Origin: Nautilus pompilius
Lineage: Eukaryota; Mollusca; Cephalopoda; Nautilida; Nautilidae
NCBI GenBank assembly: GCA_018389105.1
Contig: JACATO010001049.1
Location: 186,001-250,000 of the forward strand
Direction of reading: 5' to 3'
Length of the DNA: 64,000 nt
Part shown: positions 10,831-24,360 of the stretch, piece after piece
Position numbering within the stretch: position 1 is the first letter of the stretch
How the letters are laid out: the number at the start of each line of letters is the position of its first letter
The notes under the pieces: model-generated
Database searches by the model: none
Told to the model about the DNA's origin: nothing
The model's input: the letters and a program-made list of their open reading frames with translations, nothing else
Program-made: the position numbers and the translations under genes

Positions 10831-13610
10831 GACTTGCTTATCTGATCAGGAATCCGGGTAGAATTAAGAAGCCGGTCTTCTCTAGTCCGTTGCTAGAGTT
10901 AAAGTAGATATATATATTTTTTTTTCGTTTTAGAGTCTCTTATCTATCTTATACTGCGCAGATGCTAGGACACCGCAAGAACAAACATATCTGCTAATGA
11001 AATATCGACTGAGTACTAAAGCTGTATGATATTACAAAATAGATATATAAAAAAACAAGGTATTTTTTTATCATCCAATAAAGGTTCTTAAAGCGAGCAG
11101 TTCTGGAAAAGAACAAAAAAAATATCGATGCTTTATATGATTGATTAACAGCCAGTGCTTAGGTATGTGATTGATCAAAACAAATACTAGCAACAGCGTG
11201 TGGCCTGATGACAAGGAGACGATAATTTTACAAGCTTAGAGGGAATATAATACATTTTTTTGCGTAAATAAATATAAATTGGTATTTCCATTTGATAACT
11301 GATTAAAATTTATCACGGAATCGCATTCTAGGGTCAGGCCATGTAATAAGTCTTTGTCGGAAACTTCTGTTGTTGACCAATGAAACATGGCGCGTGATTT
11401 GGGCCACCATAATCAGCACCGGTTGTCGCTCAGCCGCCATTTGTCTCTGGCTGTGCGACGAAACTGAAACCTAATACGTCGAATTCTCCTCGGAGACGGT
11501 CGGCTGCGAAACAGAAGAAAAATAAACGATTCTGTCGAAAACCAAGGTTACCGGGGAACTGGTCACATTGATTGTAGATAAACCCAATAATATCATGAAA
11601 ACATCGCCAGTGCGTTTTAAGCAGCAGAACGATCGCCGGTGGCTGACTGTTCTGCTTAAACTATCCATCGCGGAGATTGAAAGGCTTCTTCAGAAATCGG
11701 TTCAATTTGTGATGCACCAAATAGTTTTCTGTTGGCCTTCGGAAGCCCTGAACTTTACGATCAGTAGACATTTATTATAAAACTTTACAACTGCGAAACG
11801 TGCAAGCGGTTTCTACCTTTCTCCCGTGCAAAAGCGTTTTCGTCGTCCACTTTCTGAGACCACCACCCCCCTCCCCCCAAGTTCCGATGCTCGTCACAGG
11901 AGGAGATCATCTCTTTCTGGTCTCCGGCTGATGTACGGAAAATACGGATGAAATTCCGCTCGTGTTGTCGCCAAAATGTTTGGTCAGTTCCCGGAGGCAC
12001 CGTATGTCCATCGCACGAAGAACCACCCCGGAAGCTATGATTAACTGCGGGCTGTCGTGTACAGAGAATGGCGACGTCGGGAGATGGAAGAATATAGAAA
12101 AGTTTAGTTTCGCTCTAAAGGAATCAGACTTAAAAGAAGAAATCCAAGAGACACCTTGTAGCCCGATAAGGCGACTGATAATTTATCTAACCGAACTGAG
12201 GAATGGAGGGGCAAAATTAATTACCTCCGTCTGAAGATAAAAGAAAGTGGGGTCGTTAACCAAAACGTTAAGCATGCGTTGTGTTTTGGAAAAAATGCTT
12301 GGACTCATATAGAACTTCTCCTGATGCTTTCCAGCAAATGTTCTTAGTGTAAAAATCAATGAAAGAAAAGAAAAACAGACTTTTGTAGTTGAGCCAAAAT
12401 GGCTGCTGCGCAAAAAGTCTTTAATCGGCGAGATGGTTCGCCTACAACTCAATAGATCGGCGCGAGCTTATATGTGTAACGTTTAATCATAGGTTCGGTA
12501 AAAATCGATACTCGCTGTACTACAAGCTACCACCATTTTGTTCTTTTTGTTGAGCTAGCTTCAGAATTAGCCATTCTTCAGAGAATTCTTTGTTGGTGAA
12601 CCAAAGCCCGCCCCCCCCCCATTACAGAGAAGGGATTCAGTTAACAACGGTCGTGGACAGGTGTTATAACGATTTCTTCTCAGGTAAAAGCCGTGACTTA
12701 CCCGGTGTTCGCAACTTTGGGACCTTATGCGGGCTGCGTAACAAGGGCGTGAGAAGGGGTTAAAGCAGACCCCTGAGAAACTTAACCCTATCGCAACAGG
12801 TGAGAAGAACGGTCAGAATAAGGGTGCAAGAAACGGAAAGAGCAAAAACCGTGCTGGCCTTATTCAGATGATGATTAGAAGAAAATTCGAAGATGGCCTG
12901 GTAACACCAGCTATTTTAGGAAAATGCTAAGTCAGGGAGCGGGTGCACTTTCGCTAGGAACTGAAGTTATCCTAACATCGATTATTGCTTTCCGAGAGAA
13001 GATATTTTCCACTCTAACAGGAGTTTCTTTTAAATCTTTTGAAGCGTGCTACCATCTGGTTCTGACGAGGTCATCAGTAATGAAATCAAATGAATTCCTG
13101 AAGTGTAAAAAAAATAAAAATAAATAAGCTCTCTCACCCAGCGACTATAGATGTTCAAGGACAAGAAAGTGACAAAACTGCGTGATGGAACAAAACAGAA
13201 AGTTCCCAGAGAAGTGTAGGACGATCGGGTTCCACTTCTAAATTCGTGAACCAGTCTGAAAAGCCGATTTACTCATTACCGTTCTGGAATCTAGTCATGT
13301 CGACTGGGGAATGCTCGGCGGTGCGTTTTGATGTTTATTTAAATAAATCGAACTAGAAATAAGCAAAGGAAGTTTTAAACACCGTTTTCTGCCTTTCTCA
13401 TCTTCGTTGTTATCGTCAGCACAGCTCTGGATATTAGCCGACTATTACTGCAAAATCATGTATAGCGTCTAGAGTCAGTAACCCATGCTCATCAAGGTTA
13501 TCTGTCATCTGCAAGGTTTATATAATTTGTGTACATAAAGTCATGTTATCGAAATCTATATTTGATCAACAGATCTTTAATTATGTGGGATTTGTTTTTA
13601 CGAAAGTTTC
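10831..13610. other. intergenic, no recognised gene
   Basis: Mixed composition, GC-richer at 11380-12070 where ORFs overlap on both strands without codon-like character. A homopolymer C run is at about 12609. No motif identified. Confidence 0.6.
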
Positions 13611-13613
13611 CCC

Positions 13614-13910
13614 TCGGGCGGCGCGGTAGTTTTGTGGTTAGCCCATTGGACCGAAAAGATTAAAATGCTGAGTTCGAATCCCTGTCGGTACTCTCCCGGT
13701 CTGGCTTACCTCCTTATCGTAGTTTACTCTCGCTCTACTTACCCAGTCTGCTGCGCGAGTTTCTTACCCCCCCACACCAGGATATTCCAGTTTCCTCCTG
13801 CATCTAAAGGTTTATTGTAGGTATTTTCCTGTTGAGGCAGAGACAGGCAAATAGTACCTGACCCATGTACTTTACATTTGTCGCATTCTGAAAGAGGCCG
13901 CCGTTCCTCA
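13614..13910 (+). repeat. tRNA-derived SINE-like copy
   Basis: Begins CGGGCGGCGCGGTAGTTTTGTGGTTAGCCC, with TGGTTAGCCCATTGG as A box, and a clear B box GAGTTCGAATCCC at about 13670. The body is pyrimidine-rich and includes CCCCACACCAGGATATTCCAGTTTCCTCC. The head matches the minus-strand copy at 61.8-62.0 kb. Confidence 0.75.
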
Positions 13911-16750
13911 TTGGAGACGCGCTGACGATGTTCACTATCTCTTATGAAATCCTATTAAGTCTGAGAAGTTTCAAGCGAATTAGCGTCACACGTAAATTCT
14001 TTTCTGAAATTCAGAATAACATTCGACGATGCTCTGAATTACAGGTCTCATTATATTGCAAATATATATATATAATTTTTGTCTTGTTTATTATTTATTT
14101 TTGATTTTTTTGTTGTTGTTATCTTTCTGACGGACCAAATATTTGATTCTAGGACAATATTTACTTCGACCATTCTTAATACAAAGTAGCAATCGGGTGA
14201 CTGTCAAAATGGAGAAAAATAGTAGGCTCAGGAATTTTTTCACAGTACCTGTTGGCATTGAGGGCTCCAAGCACAGTAACAAGATCAAGCCTACCGATCT
14301 ATCCCTATGAGCCGTGTCTCCTTGACTGTAAATTCGTCTTTGAATTACCAAACTCTCAACCTGACCATTGACACAGTGCCTGTCTTCCAAGCTCTTGAAT
14401 TCCATCAGAGACCTCGCTTGATCCAGTTAAGTGTAACTGACTTATATGGATCTGACATCCTGGACGATTGACAGAACAGAACAGCATCTGTGGTAATCAG
14501 GGGGGATTCAGTTTTGCGGACACCCTGTAGCCGGTTTTCCAGAGGTATCTTAAAGATGGAAGAGGCGAAGGAATCGTACACCTGATGTATAAAATACTTG
14601 TACTCTCGGGGAATAGTTTCGGTGTATGTCCATCACAGTCTCTACGAAGAGCACAAACGGGATCTCAGGGTCTAAGAGTTACGGAATGGTGCATGTCCAA
14701 ACAGCAGAAAAGCCCGTTTTTTTTTTTAAAAAAATTCTATTTATCTCCCATTTCTGCGGGCTTCTGTGCAGCGTCCCCACCAAGTACAATTAAGCAGGAG
14801 TTTTTGCCACTCATCAACAGAATTTCTGCTGCTTGGACAAAAATGTGCCAAATGTACCCCTCTTCGAGAGTACGAGCCGGAGATTAGAGCTGATTTAACT
14901 CAGCGCGAAAATTCTGTATTGCCGCGGCATTCCACCGTTAGCTGATATGAAGGAAAGTCTGGCGATGTTTAATTCCTGTCGATATGTATACGTAAGTTAA
15001 CGGATAGACTGATTGAGTAGCGCTGTAATAGAGAAGAAGACAGTAGTATCGGGACAGACCATACATTCAATTAAAATGATTTGCTTTATTGAGAAAAAAA
15101 ATACGAGAACTTCTGCTCAGAATCTATACTTTCATTGTGTTTTAATCCGGGCACCGAGCCCAGACTGTGGATTTCCATGATGCTTCAAACAGGAGAACGA
15201 CTATTATTATATTTATAAATAATTTAACGCATATTTTGTTAAATCATCCTCTCTGAATTAAATATTAGTGCTTGTATAATTTTTCTTATAATAGACTTCT
15301 TGGCCAGCTTTCGTTTTTCAGAATTTTTGATTGTTATTATTGTAAATTTTTAGATTTATCTTAAAGATAAACAGATTTTGTCTATATATATATATATAAA
15401 TTTTTTAAAATTTAAAGCTGAACGTACTGTCGGTACCAGATTACAGGAGTTCGTAATTAAAATCATTTTAACACATTATATGGTCTGGTTTAAAGGTACT
15501 TATGAAAGACAGAACAGGATATACCATTAAGATGCAATCGTTATTATCGATCAGAAACAAACACATTTCACATTTTATTATTTTTCGTAATACAATCTTG
15601 ACAAAAGCGGATTTCCTTCATAAATAAATTATATGAACAAGCCCGAGGTGAATGCGCCAGTGTAATGAGGCTAAAGAATATATTGCGGTTAATCAGAAAC
15701 CTTTGAAGTAAATTTAGGGTGTTTTCCGGGAATAGCTATAAAAGACAAAAACAGAAAGGTAAATGCAGTTGTGTTATTGAATGGCACTTAGATTGGAACT
15801 CCTGGAACAGCACCTGTTCAGAAGATTGCTTCAGAGACAAACCGCCCCTCTCCACGGGCGTTAGTCGGTGCAGTTTCATTTTAACCCAGTTATCGTTCGA
15901 GATGAACAAACTAAGAGAAGTGGAATCAATTGGCTGATGGCGATCTGACCCCCGAAAATACTGACAATCCGGGCATCCACGTTTCTCCTCGTGGAACAGA
16001 TTTTGTTAGCTTATTCGCTGAAATCGAAAACCCCTTCGAGCTGAGCTGAGCTGGAGCGCAGAGTCACAAGGCTCGTGATCTGAAAAATAACATAAGGGTG
16101 AGAGTTTCAAATAAAGATTTTAATTGGGAACTTTCCAAGTTACAGTGATTAAGCATAAATATAAAAGAAATTTCATAAATTATACCCAAACGGATAGCAG
16201 TTATTATTCTTTTAATCCTCGGGCGCCGACTAAAAATTATGATACAGTAAACACGATTATCTCTGCAAATACGTAGTAAAATCAATCTGAAAATCGAGGT
16301 CCACTGTTTTCATATCTGTCCGATATCACTTGACTGTGACAGCTCTGCAATCAACCGTGTAAACGAAGTCCCAAGCGGCAACTTCATTACCTGGTGAATG
16401 CGCCAAAGTCCTCGGACCCAAAGATTAAGTTGAGAGCTTATCCGCTCGGTGCCGCAAAAAAGTAATTTTGATTGTTTACTTTAAAAGCTACCATAGGTCG
16501 GCTAGATTTGTAATGGGCGTGACTAGCGTGATTTGTAGTAGACAAACAAAAGGAAGCAAGGATAGAAGAGCTGTGAGCTGGACCGCTAAAAAACGGTCTC
16601 TGTGCTGTCCGCGCGCTAGGAAAGGCATTTAACAATCGCTGAGATAACAGCATTGCATTAAGCTCGCCATTGGAAATGCCACTCCAGGTGCACTACCTGA
16701 TGATGAGTGCGCGAGGCGTTTGTCCATAATGCTAAAAAAAACGCCGGAAA
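13911..16750. other. intergenic, no recognised gene
   Basis: ORFs of 100-104 codons at 14091-14405 (minus) and 14585-14887 (plus) have homopolymer-derived segments and no family match. (AT)n tracts near 14064 and 15385. Confidence 0.6.
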
Positions 16751-16754
16751 TAAC

Positions 16755-17045
16755 CGAGGCGGCGCGATAGTCCAGTGATTAGAGTTCTACATCGCTGCAT
16801 TTGAGTACCAGTATTGTATTCTTGTCGAGAATGGCTCCGTTCGGCATATCTCTCCATCACGGTTTCGCCTTAGTTTCTTCTCCAGCCGTTTGCGTGGACT
16901 TACTGCGCGCACTCGAGTTTTCTAGTAAGGTGGTTGATTCTAGTGGTGACCTGTTTAAGCTCCAGAGGATAATCATAAGGACACGACAATCGAAGATGCT
17001 ACCATTCAGATTCAGTGGGTGGAGGGTGGGGATACTCAGGCAGTG
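16755..17045 (+). repeat. degenerate tRNA-derived SINE-like copy
   Basis: Head GAGGCGGCGCGATAGTCCAGTGATTAGAG resembles the family start. The B box has decayed to ATTTGAGTACCAG, and a GCGCACTCGAGTTTTC body follows. The open frame across 16801-17046 is a by-product. Confidence 0.5.
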
Positions 17046-17762
17046 ATATTACTCCCCATACAGATTAGCAGAGTGAGAGACACAGAGCTACACAAAACAG
17101 CTCAAAATCTCATCTCTTTTGTTCTTATACGATACGTGTTTCTGGTTAAGGTTCGTAGTCATTACCGACAGGCTTAACACCGCCTGCCGTAAGGCTGAGC
17201 TTGGAAGCCAAACACTAACCAAGCCGGATTCTGGTTCAGCTGATTGGTTCTTCATCACTTTTTCTTACCGCATCAGCTCACAAAAAAAGAGAAAAAAAGA
17301 TACATTTGAATCTCAAATACACGTCCGACTTTTGAAACATTTCTCGACGAAATCGGATGAAGAAGCTCCTGAAGAGACCAGGCAGATAAGACAGATGCCG
17401 AGAAAACCCCGAACAACGTATTAAAAACACACACACACGAGGCTTATTTGCCTGTAGCAGCCCTTAAAAAAGAGCATCACATTATCGACAAAACTAACTC
17501 GGTAATCCACCGAAAATTGGCCAGCTGCGGTTATCAATGCAAAAATAATATACGGATAACAAATTTTCAGTTATATCCAAAAATCCTGCGACTCGGCATC
17601 CAAATAACTAAAATAAATAAATAACTGGCTTTGATAATTATCAAGCCTAACCAGCGGATAATTTCATCTTTAAATCGTTTTTAATTACAAGAATAATTTT
17701 ATAAAATACTACTTTCATATTACAGAATTTTACATCTATCTACATTTACTCTGGTTACCATG

Positions 17763-17870
17763 GTGAGGCGGTGTCGTGGTAGCTCCGTTGCTAACTGCTG
17801 TATTCTGTCACCATCGTCCGACACGATGGTCTGCTGGTCTGAAGACTGTTTTCTGATCCCAGTCGACGAT
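17763..17870 (+). repeat. possible SINE head fragment
   Basis: GAGGCGGTGTCGTGGTAGCTCCGTTGC resembles the GGCGGCGCGGTAG... head of the SINE family but lacks a recognisable B box. Confidence 0.3.
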
Positions 17871-18657
17871 TGATAATAATACAATTATTTTCATTAATAT
17901 TTCATAAATAATATCGTTAGATAATTAATATTCGATTTATTTAACAGGAGCAGACAACGACAACAAAAAAAACATTCTCTTGTCCTCATTTTTTTTTGTT
18001 TTTCATGAAAAAATAAAATTATTTGTCGTTGATGATTTTCATTTCTGCAGTTCTAATTTAACAGTCGTTAGGCTGTTTGCTGTTTAATTCGAGTCAATTC
18101 CCTGTTAAATTTGTCGTTTTCCTCGTGTCTCTATAATTCACCAAGAAGTAAGACGACAAGCACTGATTCTCTCTTTTCTCTTCTTCCATATTTAAGTTAG
18201 TAATTAACGCGGACTGTCTCGGTTCTTTTGTCCTCGGCGAAGTACGAGGTCGATAAAGCAAAGTAGTGAAGATCTGAAATGTGCATCTGAATAGAAAATT
18301 AAACACCGAAGGAAGAGAACTCGGTATTAACTACATCACCGTGGCGCAATCAAATGTACGGTGATTTTAATAAAACGGGCGAGATTCAAATAAACTGAAG
18401 AGACCAAATCACGATAAAATCTCATTAGCAATAAATATTTAAATAAAAACAAAAGCAAAGGTCAAGTAAATAATAAACGGCTAACAGCTAACCGTTTATT
18501 AAAAAAAAACAAAAACAACTGTTGAATTCAGCATTAGTTCGTTAAAGACGATGTGGACCCAACCGGTAGATAGCGGATAATCTTATTGAATTACTTTAAT
18601 TACATAATTATTTTGAATTTTTAAAAAAAATTCTACACAGATATTCTGATTTCCAGT

Positions 18658-18661
<4 letters not shown>

Positions 18662-18727
<66 letters not shown>
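18662..18727. repeat. (GA)n microsatellite without CRE units
   Basis: About 33 GA dinucleotides with one extra G (GGAGAG). No TGACGTCA unit, unlike the four minisatellites. Confidence 0.95.
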
Positions 18728-18729
<2 letters not shown>

Positions 18730-19461
18730 ATGCCTTCATGTTTATTGTTTTGAAATTGGCTCTTCTGAACAACTGTCATCTACATCAAAATGTTTAGCCA
18801 CTAAGTAATATTCTTGTAAAATAATATTATTTGTGTTTAATAAGACGTTCTTTACGTCCAATATTGTACAAAGATCTTTAAAATATTGATATTTCGATTT
18901 ATTTAGGAAAAAACAACAACAAAACTCTCAATCAGGTGGAAATTTAAAAAAAATTGCAGTATTTTATTACATTTTAAATTTAAGATACGATTATTTAACA
19001 AAAAAAAATGAATTTAACGTTTGTTTTAAAATGCTATTTTTAATTTTATCTTTTAAATAATCTAAAGACCACACTCTAATCTTAATGTTTTCTGATTTTG
19101 CTTTATAATATCTAATTAAACCCGTTTGATTTGAATAATGACGTTACATTAACGTAAATCAAGTGCGCACTGTTTCGTAGTTTTCCACATGATTTATGGT
19201 AAAATGACGATCTAATATGCAAATTCGTGATTTCTGAAAAGACCTCATGAATATCAGGGCGACAAGTTTGACTCGGAAGTATTCAGCAGTATACATCTAG
19301 ATGGTCACGGGTAGCGTATCAGAGTATGAGCATAGATTTAAAGATAAATTTTGTTGTTATTGTGTGATGTAAAGCCTTCTCCCCATTATGTCTCTACTTT
19401 GTTTCTTATGAAATCTGGTAGCCATTCCGTGTTAAGAATTCTGTCTGTTGTAATTCGAGAG

Positions 19462-19660
19462 TGGCTTCCTTACGCAAAGGTCTAGTGGTCAACTACTAAC
19501 ACCGCTAAGTTCGAATCCCGGTCGGTGCCGGCTTGGTTTTTGTGGTTTCTTTTAACGATCTGAAAGTAAGGTTTCTAGTGGGAACCTTCTGTGTTGTGCG
19601 TGCGGCTAACCTTCGCAACTTGTACGGGAAACTGAAACCGGAAATGGGGGTGTTCCCTTG
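19462..19660 (+). repeat. tRNA-derived SINE-like copy
   Basis: Contains GGTCTAGTGGTCAACTAC (A-box region) and AGTTCGAATCCCGGTCGGTGCCGG (B box near 19510), followed by a non-tRNA body. The cloverleaf arms do not pair well enough for a real tRNA. Confidence 0.65.
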
Positions 19661-22600
19661 TAGATGCCTTATGCTCATTGGTTCGAAGCAGAAATGATTA
19701 TGTGGTTTTTTTGGAAGTTTAAGAATTAATTTGGCGTAAATGTGAATGAGTAAATAAATAAGAGTTCAAAAACGATGTTACAAACAGAGGAGAGTCGAGA
19801 ACGAATGCACTGATGATGGTTTCCTTTTGTTTTTGTTGTTTTCCTGTCTTCTTGTAAATGGCCGAGACCGGACGCCTCAGTGAGTAACGTCATCATCCCT
19901 CGCGGTGAGCCGATGAGCTTTATCCCTGTGTGGACTGGGGCACGATAGAAGGGTACTTGCAGTAATCATCTCGCTCGCTTTCGCTAACAAAAAACGAAAA
20001 AGAAACCACGGTTCTTTCCCTTTGCCCTTGCAGAACTGTTAATCATATTTACACCTGATGCCGTGTTTCGCTTTAATTTTGTAATTAACATGTTTTTTTT
20101 TTTTTTTTGCAAAATAGGATTTTATTGAAGCAAAGTACCAGACAGTAAAGCTGTATATACTTATTTTTGTGAAGTAATATTTGATTATTCATACTGCGGA
20201 AAAAGGAAATTGAATTGCGTGCAAATACTTTATCGAATAAAGATTTATTGAAATTTTGTTTGAAAAATCGGTTTCCCTGACAACTTTACAGAAAAATTTA
20301 ATTAGCTTTGCATATGTTTTCAATTTACTAAGAAAAATCGTTTACGATTTCTCTCTCTACTCTATAACTACCGTGGCGAAGCCTTTGAGTGGTGTAAACT
20401 TCCAAGCAGATTTTTAAAGACACACAACGGCTTCTGTTCCGTTTCTCACGCCGAGATAATCTGGTAGTTCGGTGTCAGAATCGCAAGTTGATTAAAACCC
20501 TCAGCCCTAAGTTCGGCTCTCCTTTGATTTCCGACGTACTGATAATATCATCTTCACCGTCATAGAACCCTTTTCTTTTCTCTGTGACCGGCAATATTTC
20601 CCATTTCCGAAAGCCACGTGAGTGCTCCTCGTCGAGTCTCCGTGGAAGCGGAAAGTATTTAATTTCTCGTAGGAATTGTGTCTGGGGAAAGAGAAATCCC
20701 GATTCGCCGGCAGAATGGAGGGGGTTCGTTCCACCGTCCTGGAAAACACTTCAGTGATTCAAGACATGGAAGCGGGAGGGGGTGGGGAGAAACGTACGTT
20801 ATGGGCTACAGAAACGATCCTACCGAAAATAACTATCGGGATTTTTTTTTTTTTAATTTTCAGAGGTGGGAGGAAGCTGGAAAGCTTGGAGTGAAACCAC
20901 GCGGCCGGCTGATGAAAAAAACACGTGCTAGGAACGTTTGCCAAAACCATGCGTTCGTTCTCCATCTCCAGCGGGATCCGAGCTCGGGCTAACCACGGGA
21001 CCACGGCGTGGCTGAAGTATGTGAACAACAAGGGTTGTTGCAAATTTTGGAAAGTTGGAAGCCGGAACACTGACTGTGCAAGGCTGCAGAGAAATGATGC
21101 TGTGAGAGAAGGCCGACCTGAGGGAAAAGCGAGCACCTGCTGAGTGGGAAGAAATAACACCGGCCGCTGCCTCGTACAATAACCGTCGATGCATTAGGCG
21201 AAAATGAGTCTTCTATATCTATACCTACCACTGACTATATGACATGATGCATTTTAGCTGTGTAAGACGGCGTTGACTATATAAAAAAGGTCAAAGTTTG
21301 TGGCAGCACGATCTAGATCTTTAGAGGAAACCTTTGCTTATATAAATAATGCTGACTTCTACTTTTAAGAGAAACTTCCCAAGAGACAATGCTACAGAGA
21401 CTGACGTACGGAATTAGTTACTTCAGAAGGTGACACTCAAGCAAGACAGAGATTTCGACGAAACTATTAACAGTCCTATTGGCACATAATGATTGTTTAT
21501 GTGCGATTTTTAGAAGTAAAACTGTTTCTATCTCTTTATTGTATATATATATATATATTTTTTTAAATGTTGAAAGCAGCCCCAGAAATTGAGATTTTAT
21601 TTTAAAAGTTTAAAAAAAGAAAGACTTTAAAAAAAAATTATTATGTATTAAGTTTAGGCCATAAATTATTGGGACTTTATATTCGCTGGTGTTTTAAAAA
21701 AAAATTCTGACAAATCGAGGTAATAAAAATTCTACTAAAAACCTTTAATAAAATGACGTTTATGAATATAATCTTCGAAAAATCTTTAGAAATGTCTTGA
21801 TTATAAATAAAACCTGCGTAAACTTGATTCTTTTTTATCGTATAGATAAATAGAGACTATTGATATTTTCGAGCTACCTTTCCTTAGGCATTTATGATTG
21901 CCCATTAAACCTTTAAGGCTTGTGACAAGGAAACGAATCAAGAAGATGAGCGGAGTAGAATTGAAGACGATAAATTGTGCACGTTATAAAAGCGTACACA
22001 AGATGTAATTGTCGACAACAGTGTTCCAAATGAGCATGTGCTTGATTTAAACATAGCTGCATCTAAAGCTGTTTAAAGTTATTTCAGACCCAGAAAAAGA
22101 ACAAAATTAGACGATCTTTTTTTGTCTATGGAGAAAATTTATCTTTACATTGAAATGTGTTTTAAATGTTAAGTTCATAGATATTGTGACAAGGATAACA
22201 GAAGCTATATTTTTTAAAGATTATGGTAATAATATAGCTTATAATTTAGAGCGTGCCATATAAGGCATCTTTATTTTTTTAAAAAAGACAAGTATGATCC
22301 ACTTAATGCATCATCTAATATAGAAATACCTGACTTCATGAATAAATGAGATCTATTTTAGATATGCCAAACAGAAATAAAAGATTACATCATCTAATCA
22401 AAATTATTTTATTTGGAATAACTAGCTTATCTACACTTACTAGATGGTGGAGAACGTTATAGAGTAGCAAATTTATAAATCATTTGAATATGAATTAAAT
22501 ATAAATGGAATGAATCAGCTTTTTAGTGTAAATAAAATAACTAAATATGAATAAAATAATCGGAATTCATATACATCGGTTAATGTTTATATATATGATA

Positions 22601-22859
22601 ATACAAAAACTTTGGCCAGGGCTGTACGAGATTATTATCATCTCAATGGAAAATATAGAAGTGCTTTAGTTAATGAATATAATTTAAATTTTAAATACCT
22701 AAATTGATATCTGTAATTTATTTACTGTATTTAGTTTTGATGTGCTTATACTTCCTAAGGATGTTGCAAAATAAAACAATATATTACACTAGAAATATCT
22801 GAAAATAATAATTTTTTTTTATTTTATTAAAAAATTTGTTGGTAGAAAATTTTTAAATG

Positions 22860-24360
22860 ATGAAGTAATAACTAAGTTTTTTAAAATTAGATTTTTAGAT
22901 TCTTTCAAATTTATGGTAGCAAGCTTAGATTAGTTAATAGCTAAAATAAAACCAGAACAAGTTATTCATACAAGGGATGTAACATTTAGAAGAAAAATGT
23001 CTTACCATATCACTCTTATTAGTAATTTTGATGTGTATAATGCAGCTGCTAATGAATCAACAAAAAGAGATTTTATGAAGAATTAAATAAGAAGAGCATG
23101 CCAAAGTTTGAATATTATAAAGAATATGTTACATTATCATATTAAATCATTACGAGAGTAGAATGATATCATTTACATTTAGCTGATATATTCGAAAACT
23201 TAAGAATTGTATGTGAAAAAGCTTATAAGATTCATATAATTTTTTATAGCTTCATCTTTAGCATAGAATGCTTGTCTAAAATGATCGAACAAAATCAAAC
23301 TTCTTAATGTATTATGATATGTTACTGGTCATATAAGAGAAGGAATGTTTGTGGTTCTACGTGGGAGAATGCAGTGATATAAAATCTCTTGATATATTTA
23401 ATGAGAAATGTAATTGGTGGGAGAAAAATATTAGAGGTATTAAAATTATACAAGAGTAAGAGTGTAAAATTTTAAATATAAATTATCATCCAAATAAAAA
23501 CAAGTTATAGATATATATATATATATCTACTTGGTTGCTAATCATCTCTATAGTTGGGCCATATATCAACCTCTAACTATTTATAATCTTAAAGGGGTTT
23601 CAAAAGATATAGATATTAAAATACATTTAGAATACCTGAAAACATAACATGATCGTCTTAAATACTACCCAATATCTCCAGCAAAAATGTTAAGAAAAAA
23701 GTGCTTCCACATGATCAAAACAAAATAATAGAATATAAATTAGGATCTAAACCTACTGTTAAAAAATAATTGAATACTTTATATATTAAAACAAATTATG
23801 TTGCACATTATAAAAATATTTAACTTTTTTACTTTGAGGTATGGAAATAATCAGAATTCATAAACCTATTACTTTTAATCAATCTGTTTGTCAGAACAAT
23901 TTACTGCGAGTAACACAGAGATATGAGGACTGTCTACAAATAATTTTGAAAAAAGACTTTTTAAAAGTTAATGAATGAATTTTTAATGGTAAAACTATGG
24001 ACAATTTAACAGAACAACAGTTATAAAAGATTCAGTTTCAAAACCGCTTTAACTAGGAATGTGTATTCTCGATTTTTAAAAATTTTTTTAAATGTTATGA
24101 AATGAAGATATAAAGATAATCCAACTTTATTGTTTTCAGAAACAGTTTCCTTTTGTTTTCATATAAAAACAGAATATGTTTAAGAAGACGAAAAAAGATA
24201 AAGATCTCTGTTTTACCAAATCAGTAATTCATCCATCAAAAATAGAGATTTAATGAAAAAAGTTATAGAAAAAGTGAAAGTTGAGAATCCAGAAGAAATA
24301 ATAAGTAGATTTTGTGGGCTTAGATCTAAAATTTAGGGAATAAATCTTGAATTAAAAAAT
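22860..24360 (+). pseudogene. PolB-type DNA polymerase pseudogene
   Basis: Remnant of a family B DNA polymerase that would replicate the element. Ordered landmarks: KIRFLDSFKFMVASLD at about 22883-22930 (exonuclease-side motif), HLADIFENLR near 23180, LEYPENI near 23630, VAHYKN near 23800, then NGKTMDNL at about 23986-24009, the palm region. Where the family has its Asp-Thr-Asp-Ser metal-binding motif, this copy reads Ser-Glu-Thr-Val-Ser (24136-24150), so both catalytic Asp are lost. FCGLRSK follows near 24310. Fewer than about 150 bp separate the NGKTMDN and ETVS positions, much less than usual, so part of the palm is deleted. In-frame TAA/TAG and frame changes occur throughout. Sequence before 22.86 kb probably held the N-terminal part but is unrecognisable. 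Confidence 0.8.

Larger units (their letters stand above)
17046..22079. other. intergenic with SINE-like copies and a GC-rich patch
   Basis: Apart from the SINE-like copies and the (GA)n, the notable part is 20500-21230, GC-richer, with six overlapping ORFs on both strands. This is the pattern of high GC rather than a gene; it could be an unmethylated promoter or first exon, but no splice-consistent frame was recognised. From about 21480 the composition shifts towards the AT-rich island. Confidence 0.5.

Noticed and set aside
13614..13700. Functional tRNA gene
   Set aside because: A and B boxes are present, but stems do not pair and a long non-tRNA body follows; it is SINE-like.
22860..24360. 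Alternative genetic code (TAA/TAG as glutamine) in the PolB region
   Set aside because: Several stops stand at plausible Gln or Lys positions, but frame changes, a shortened palm and lost catalytic residues occur as well. Ordinary pseudogene decay explains everything.
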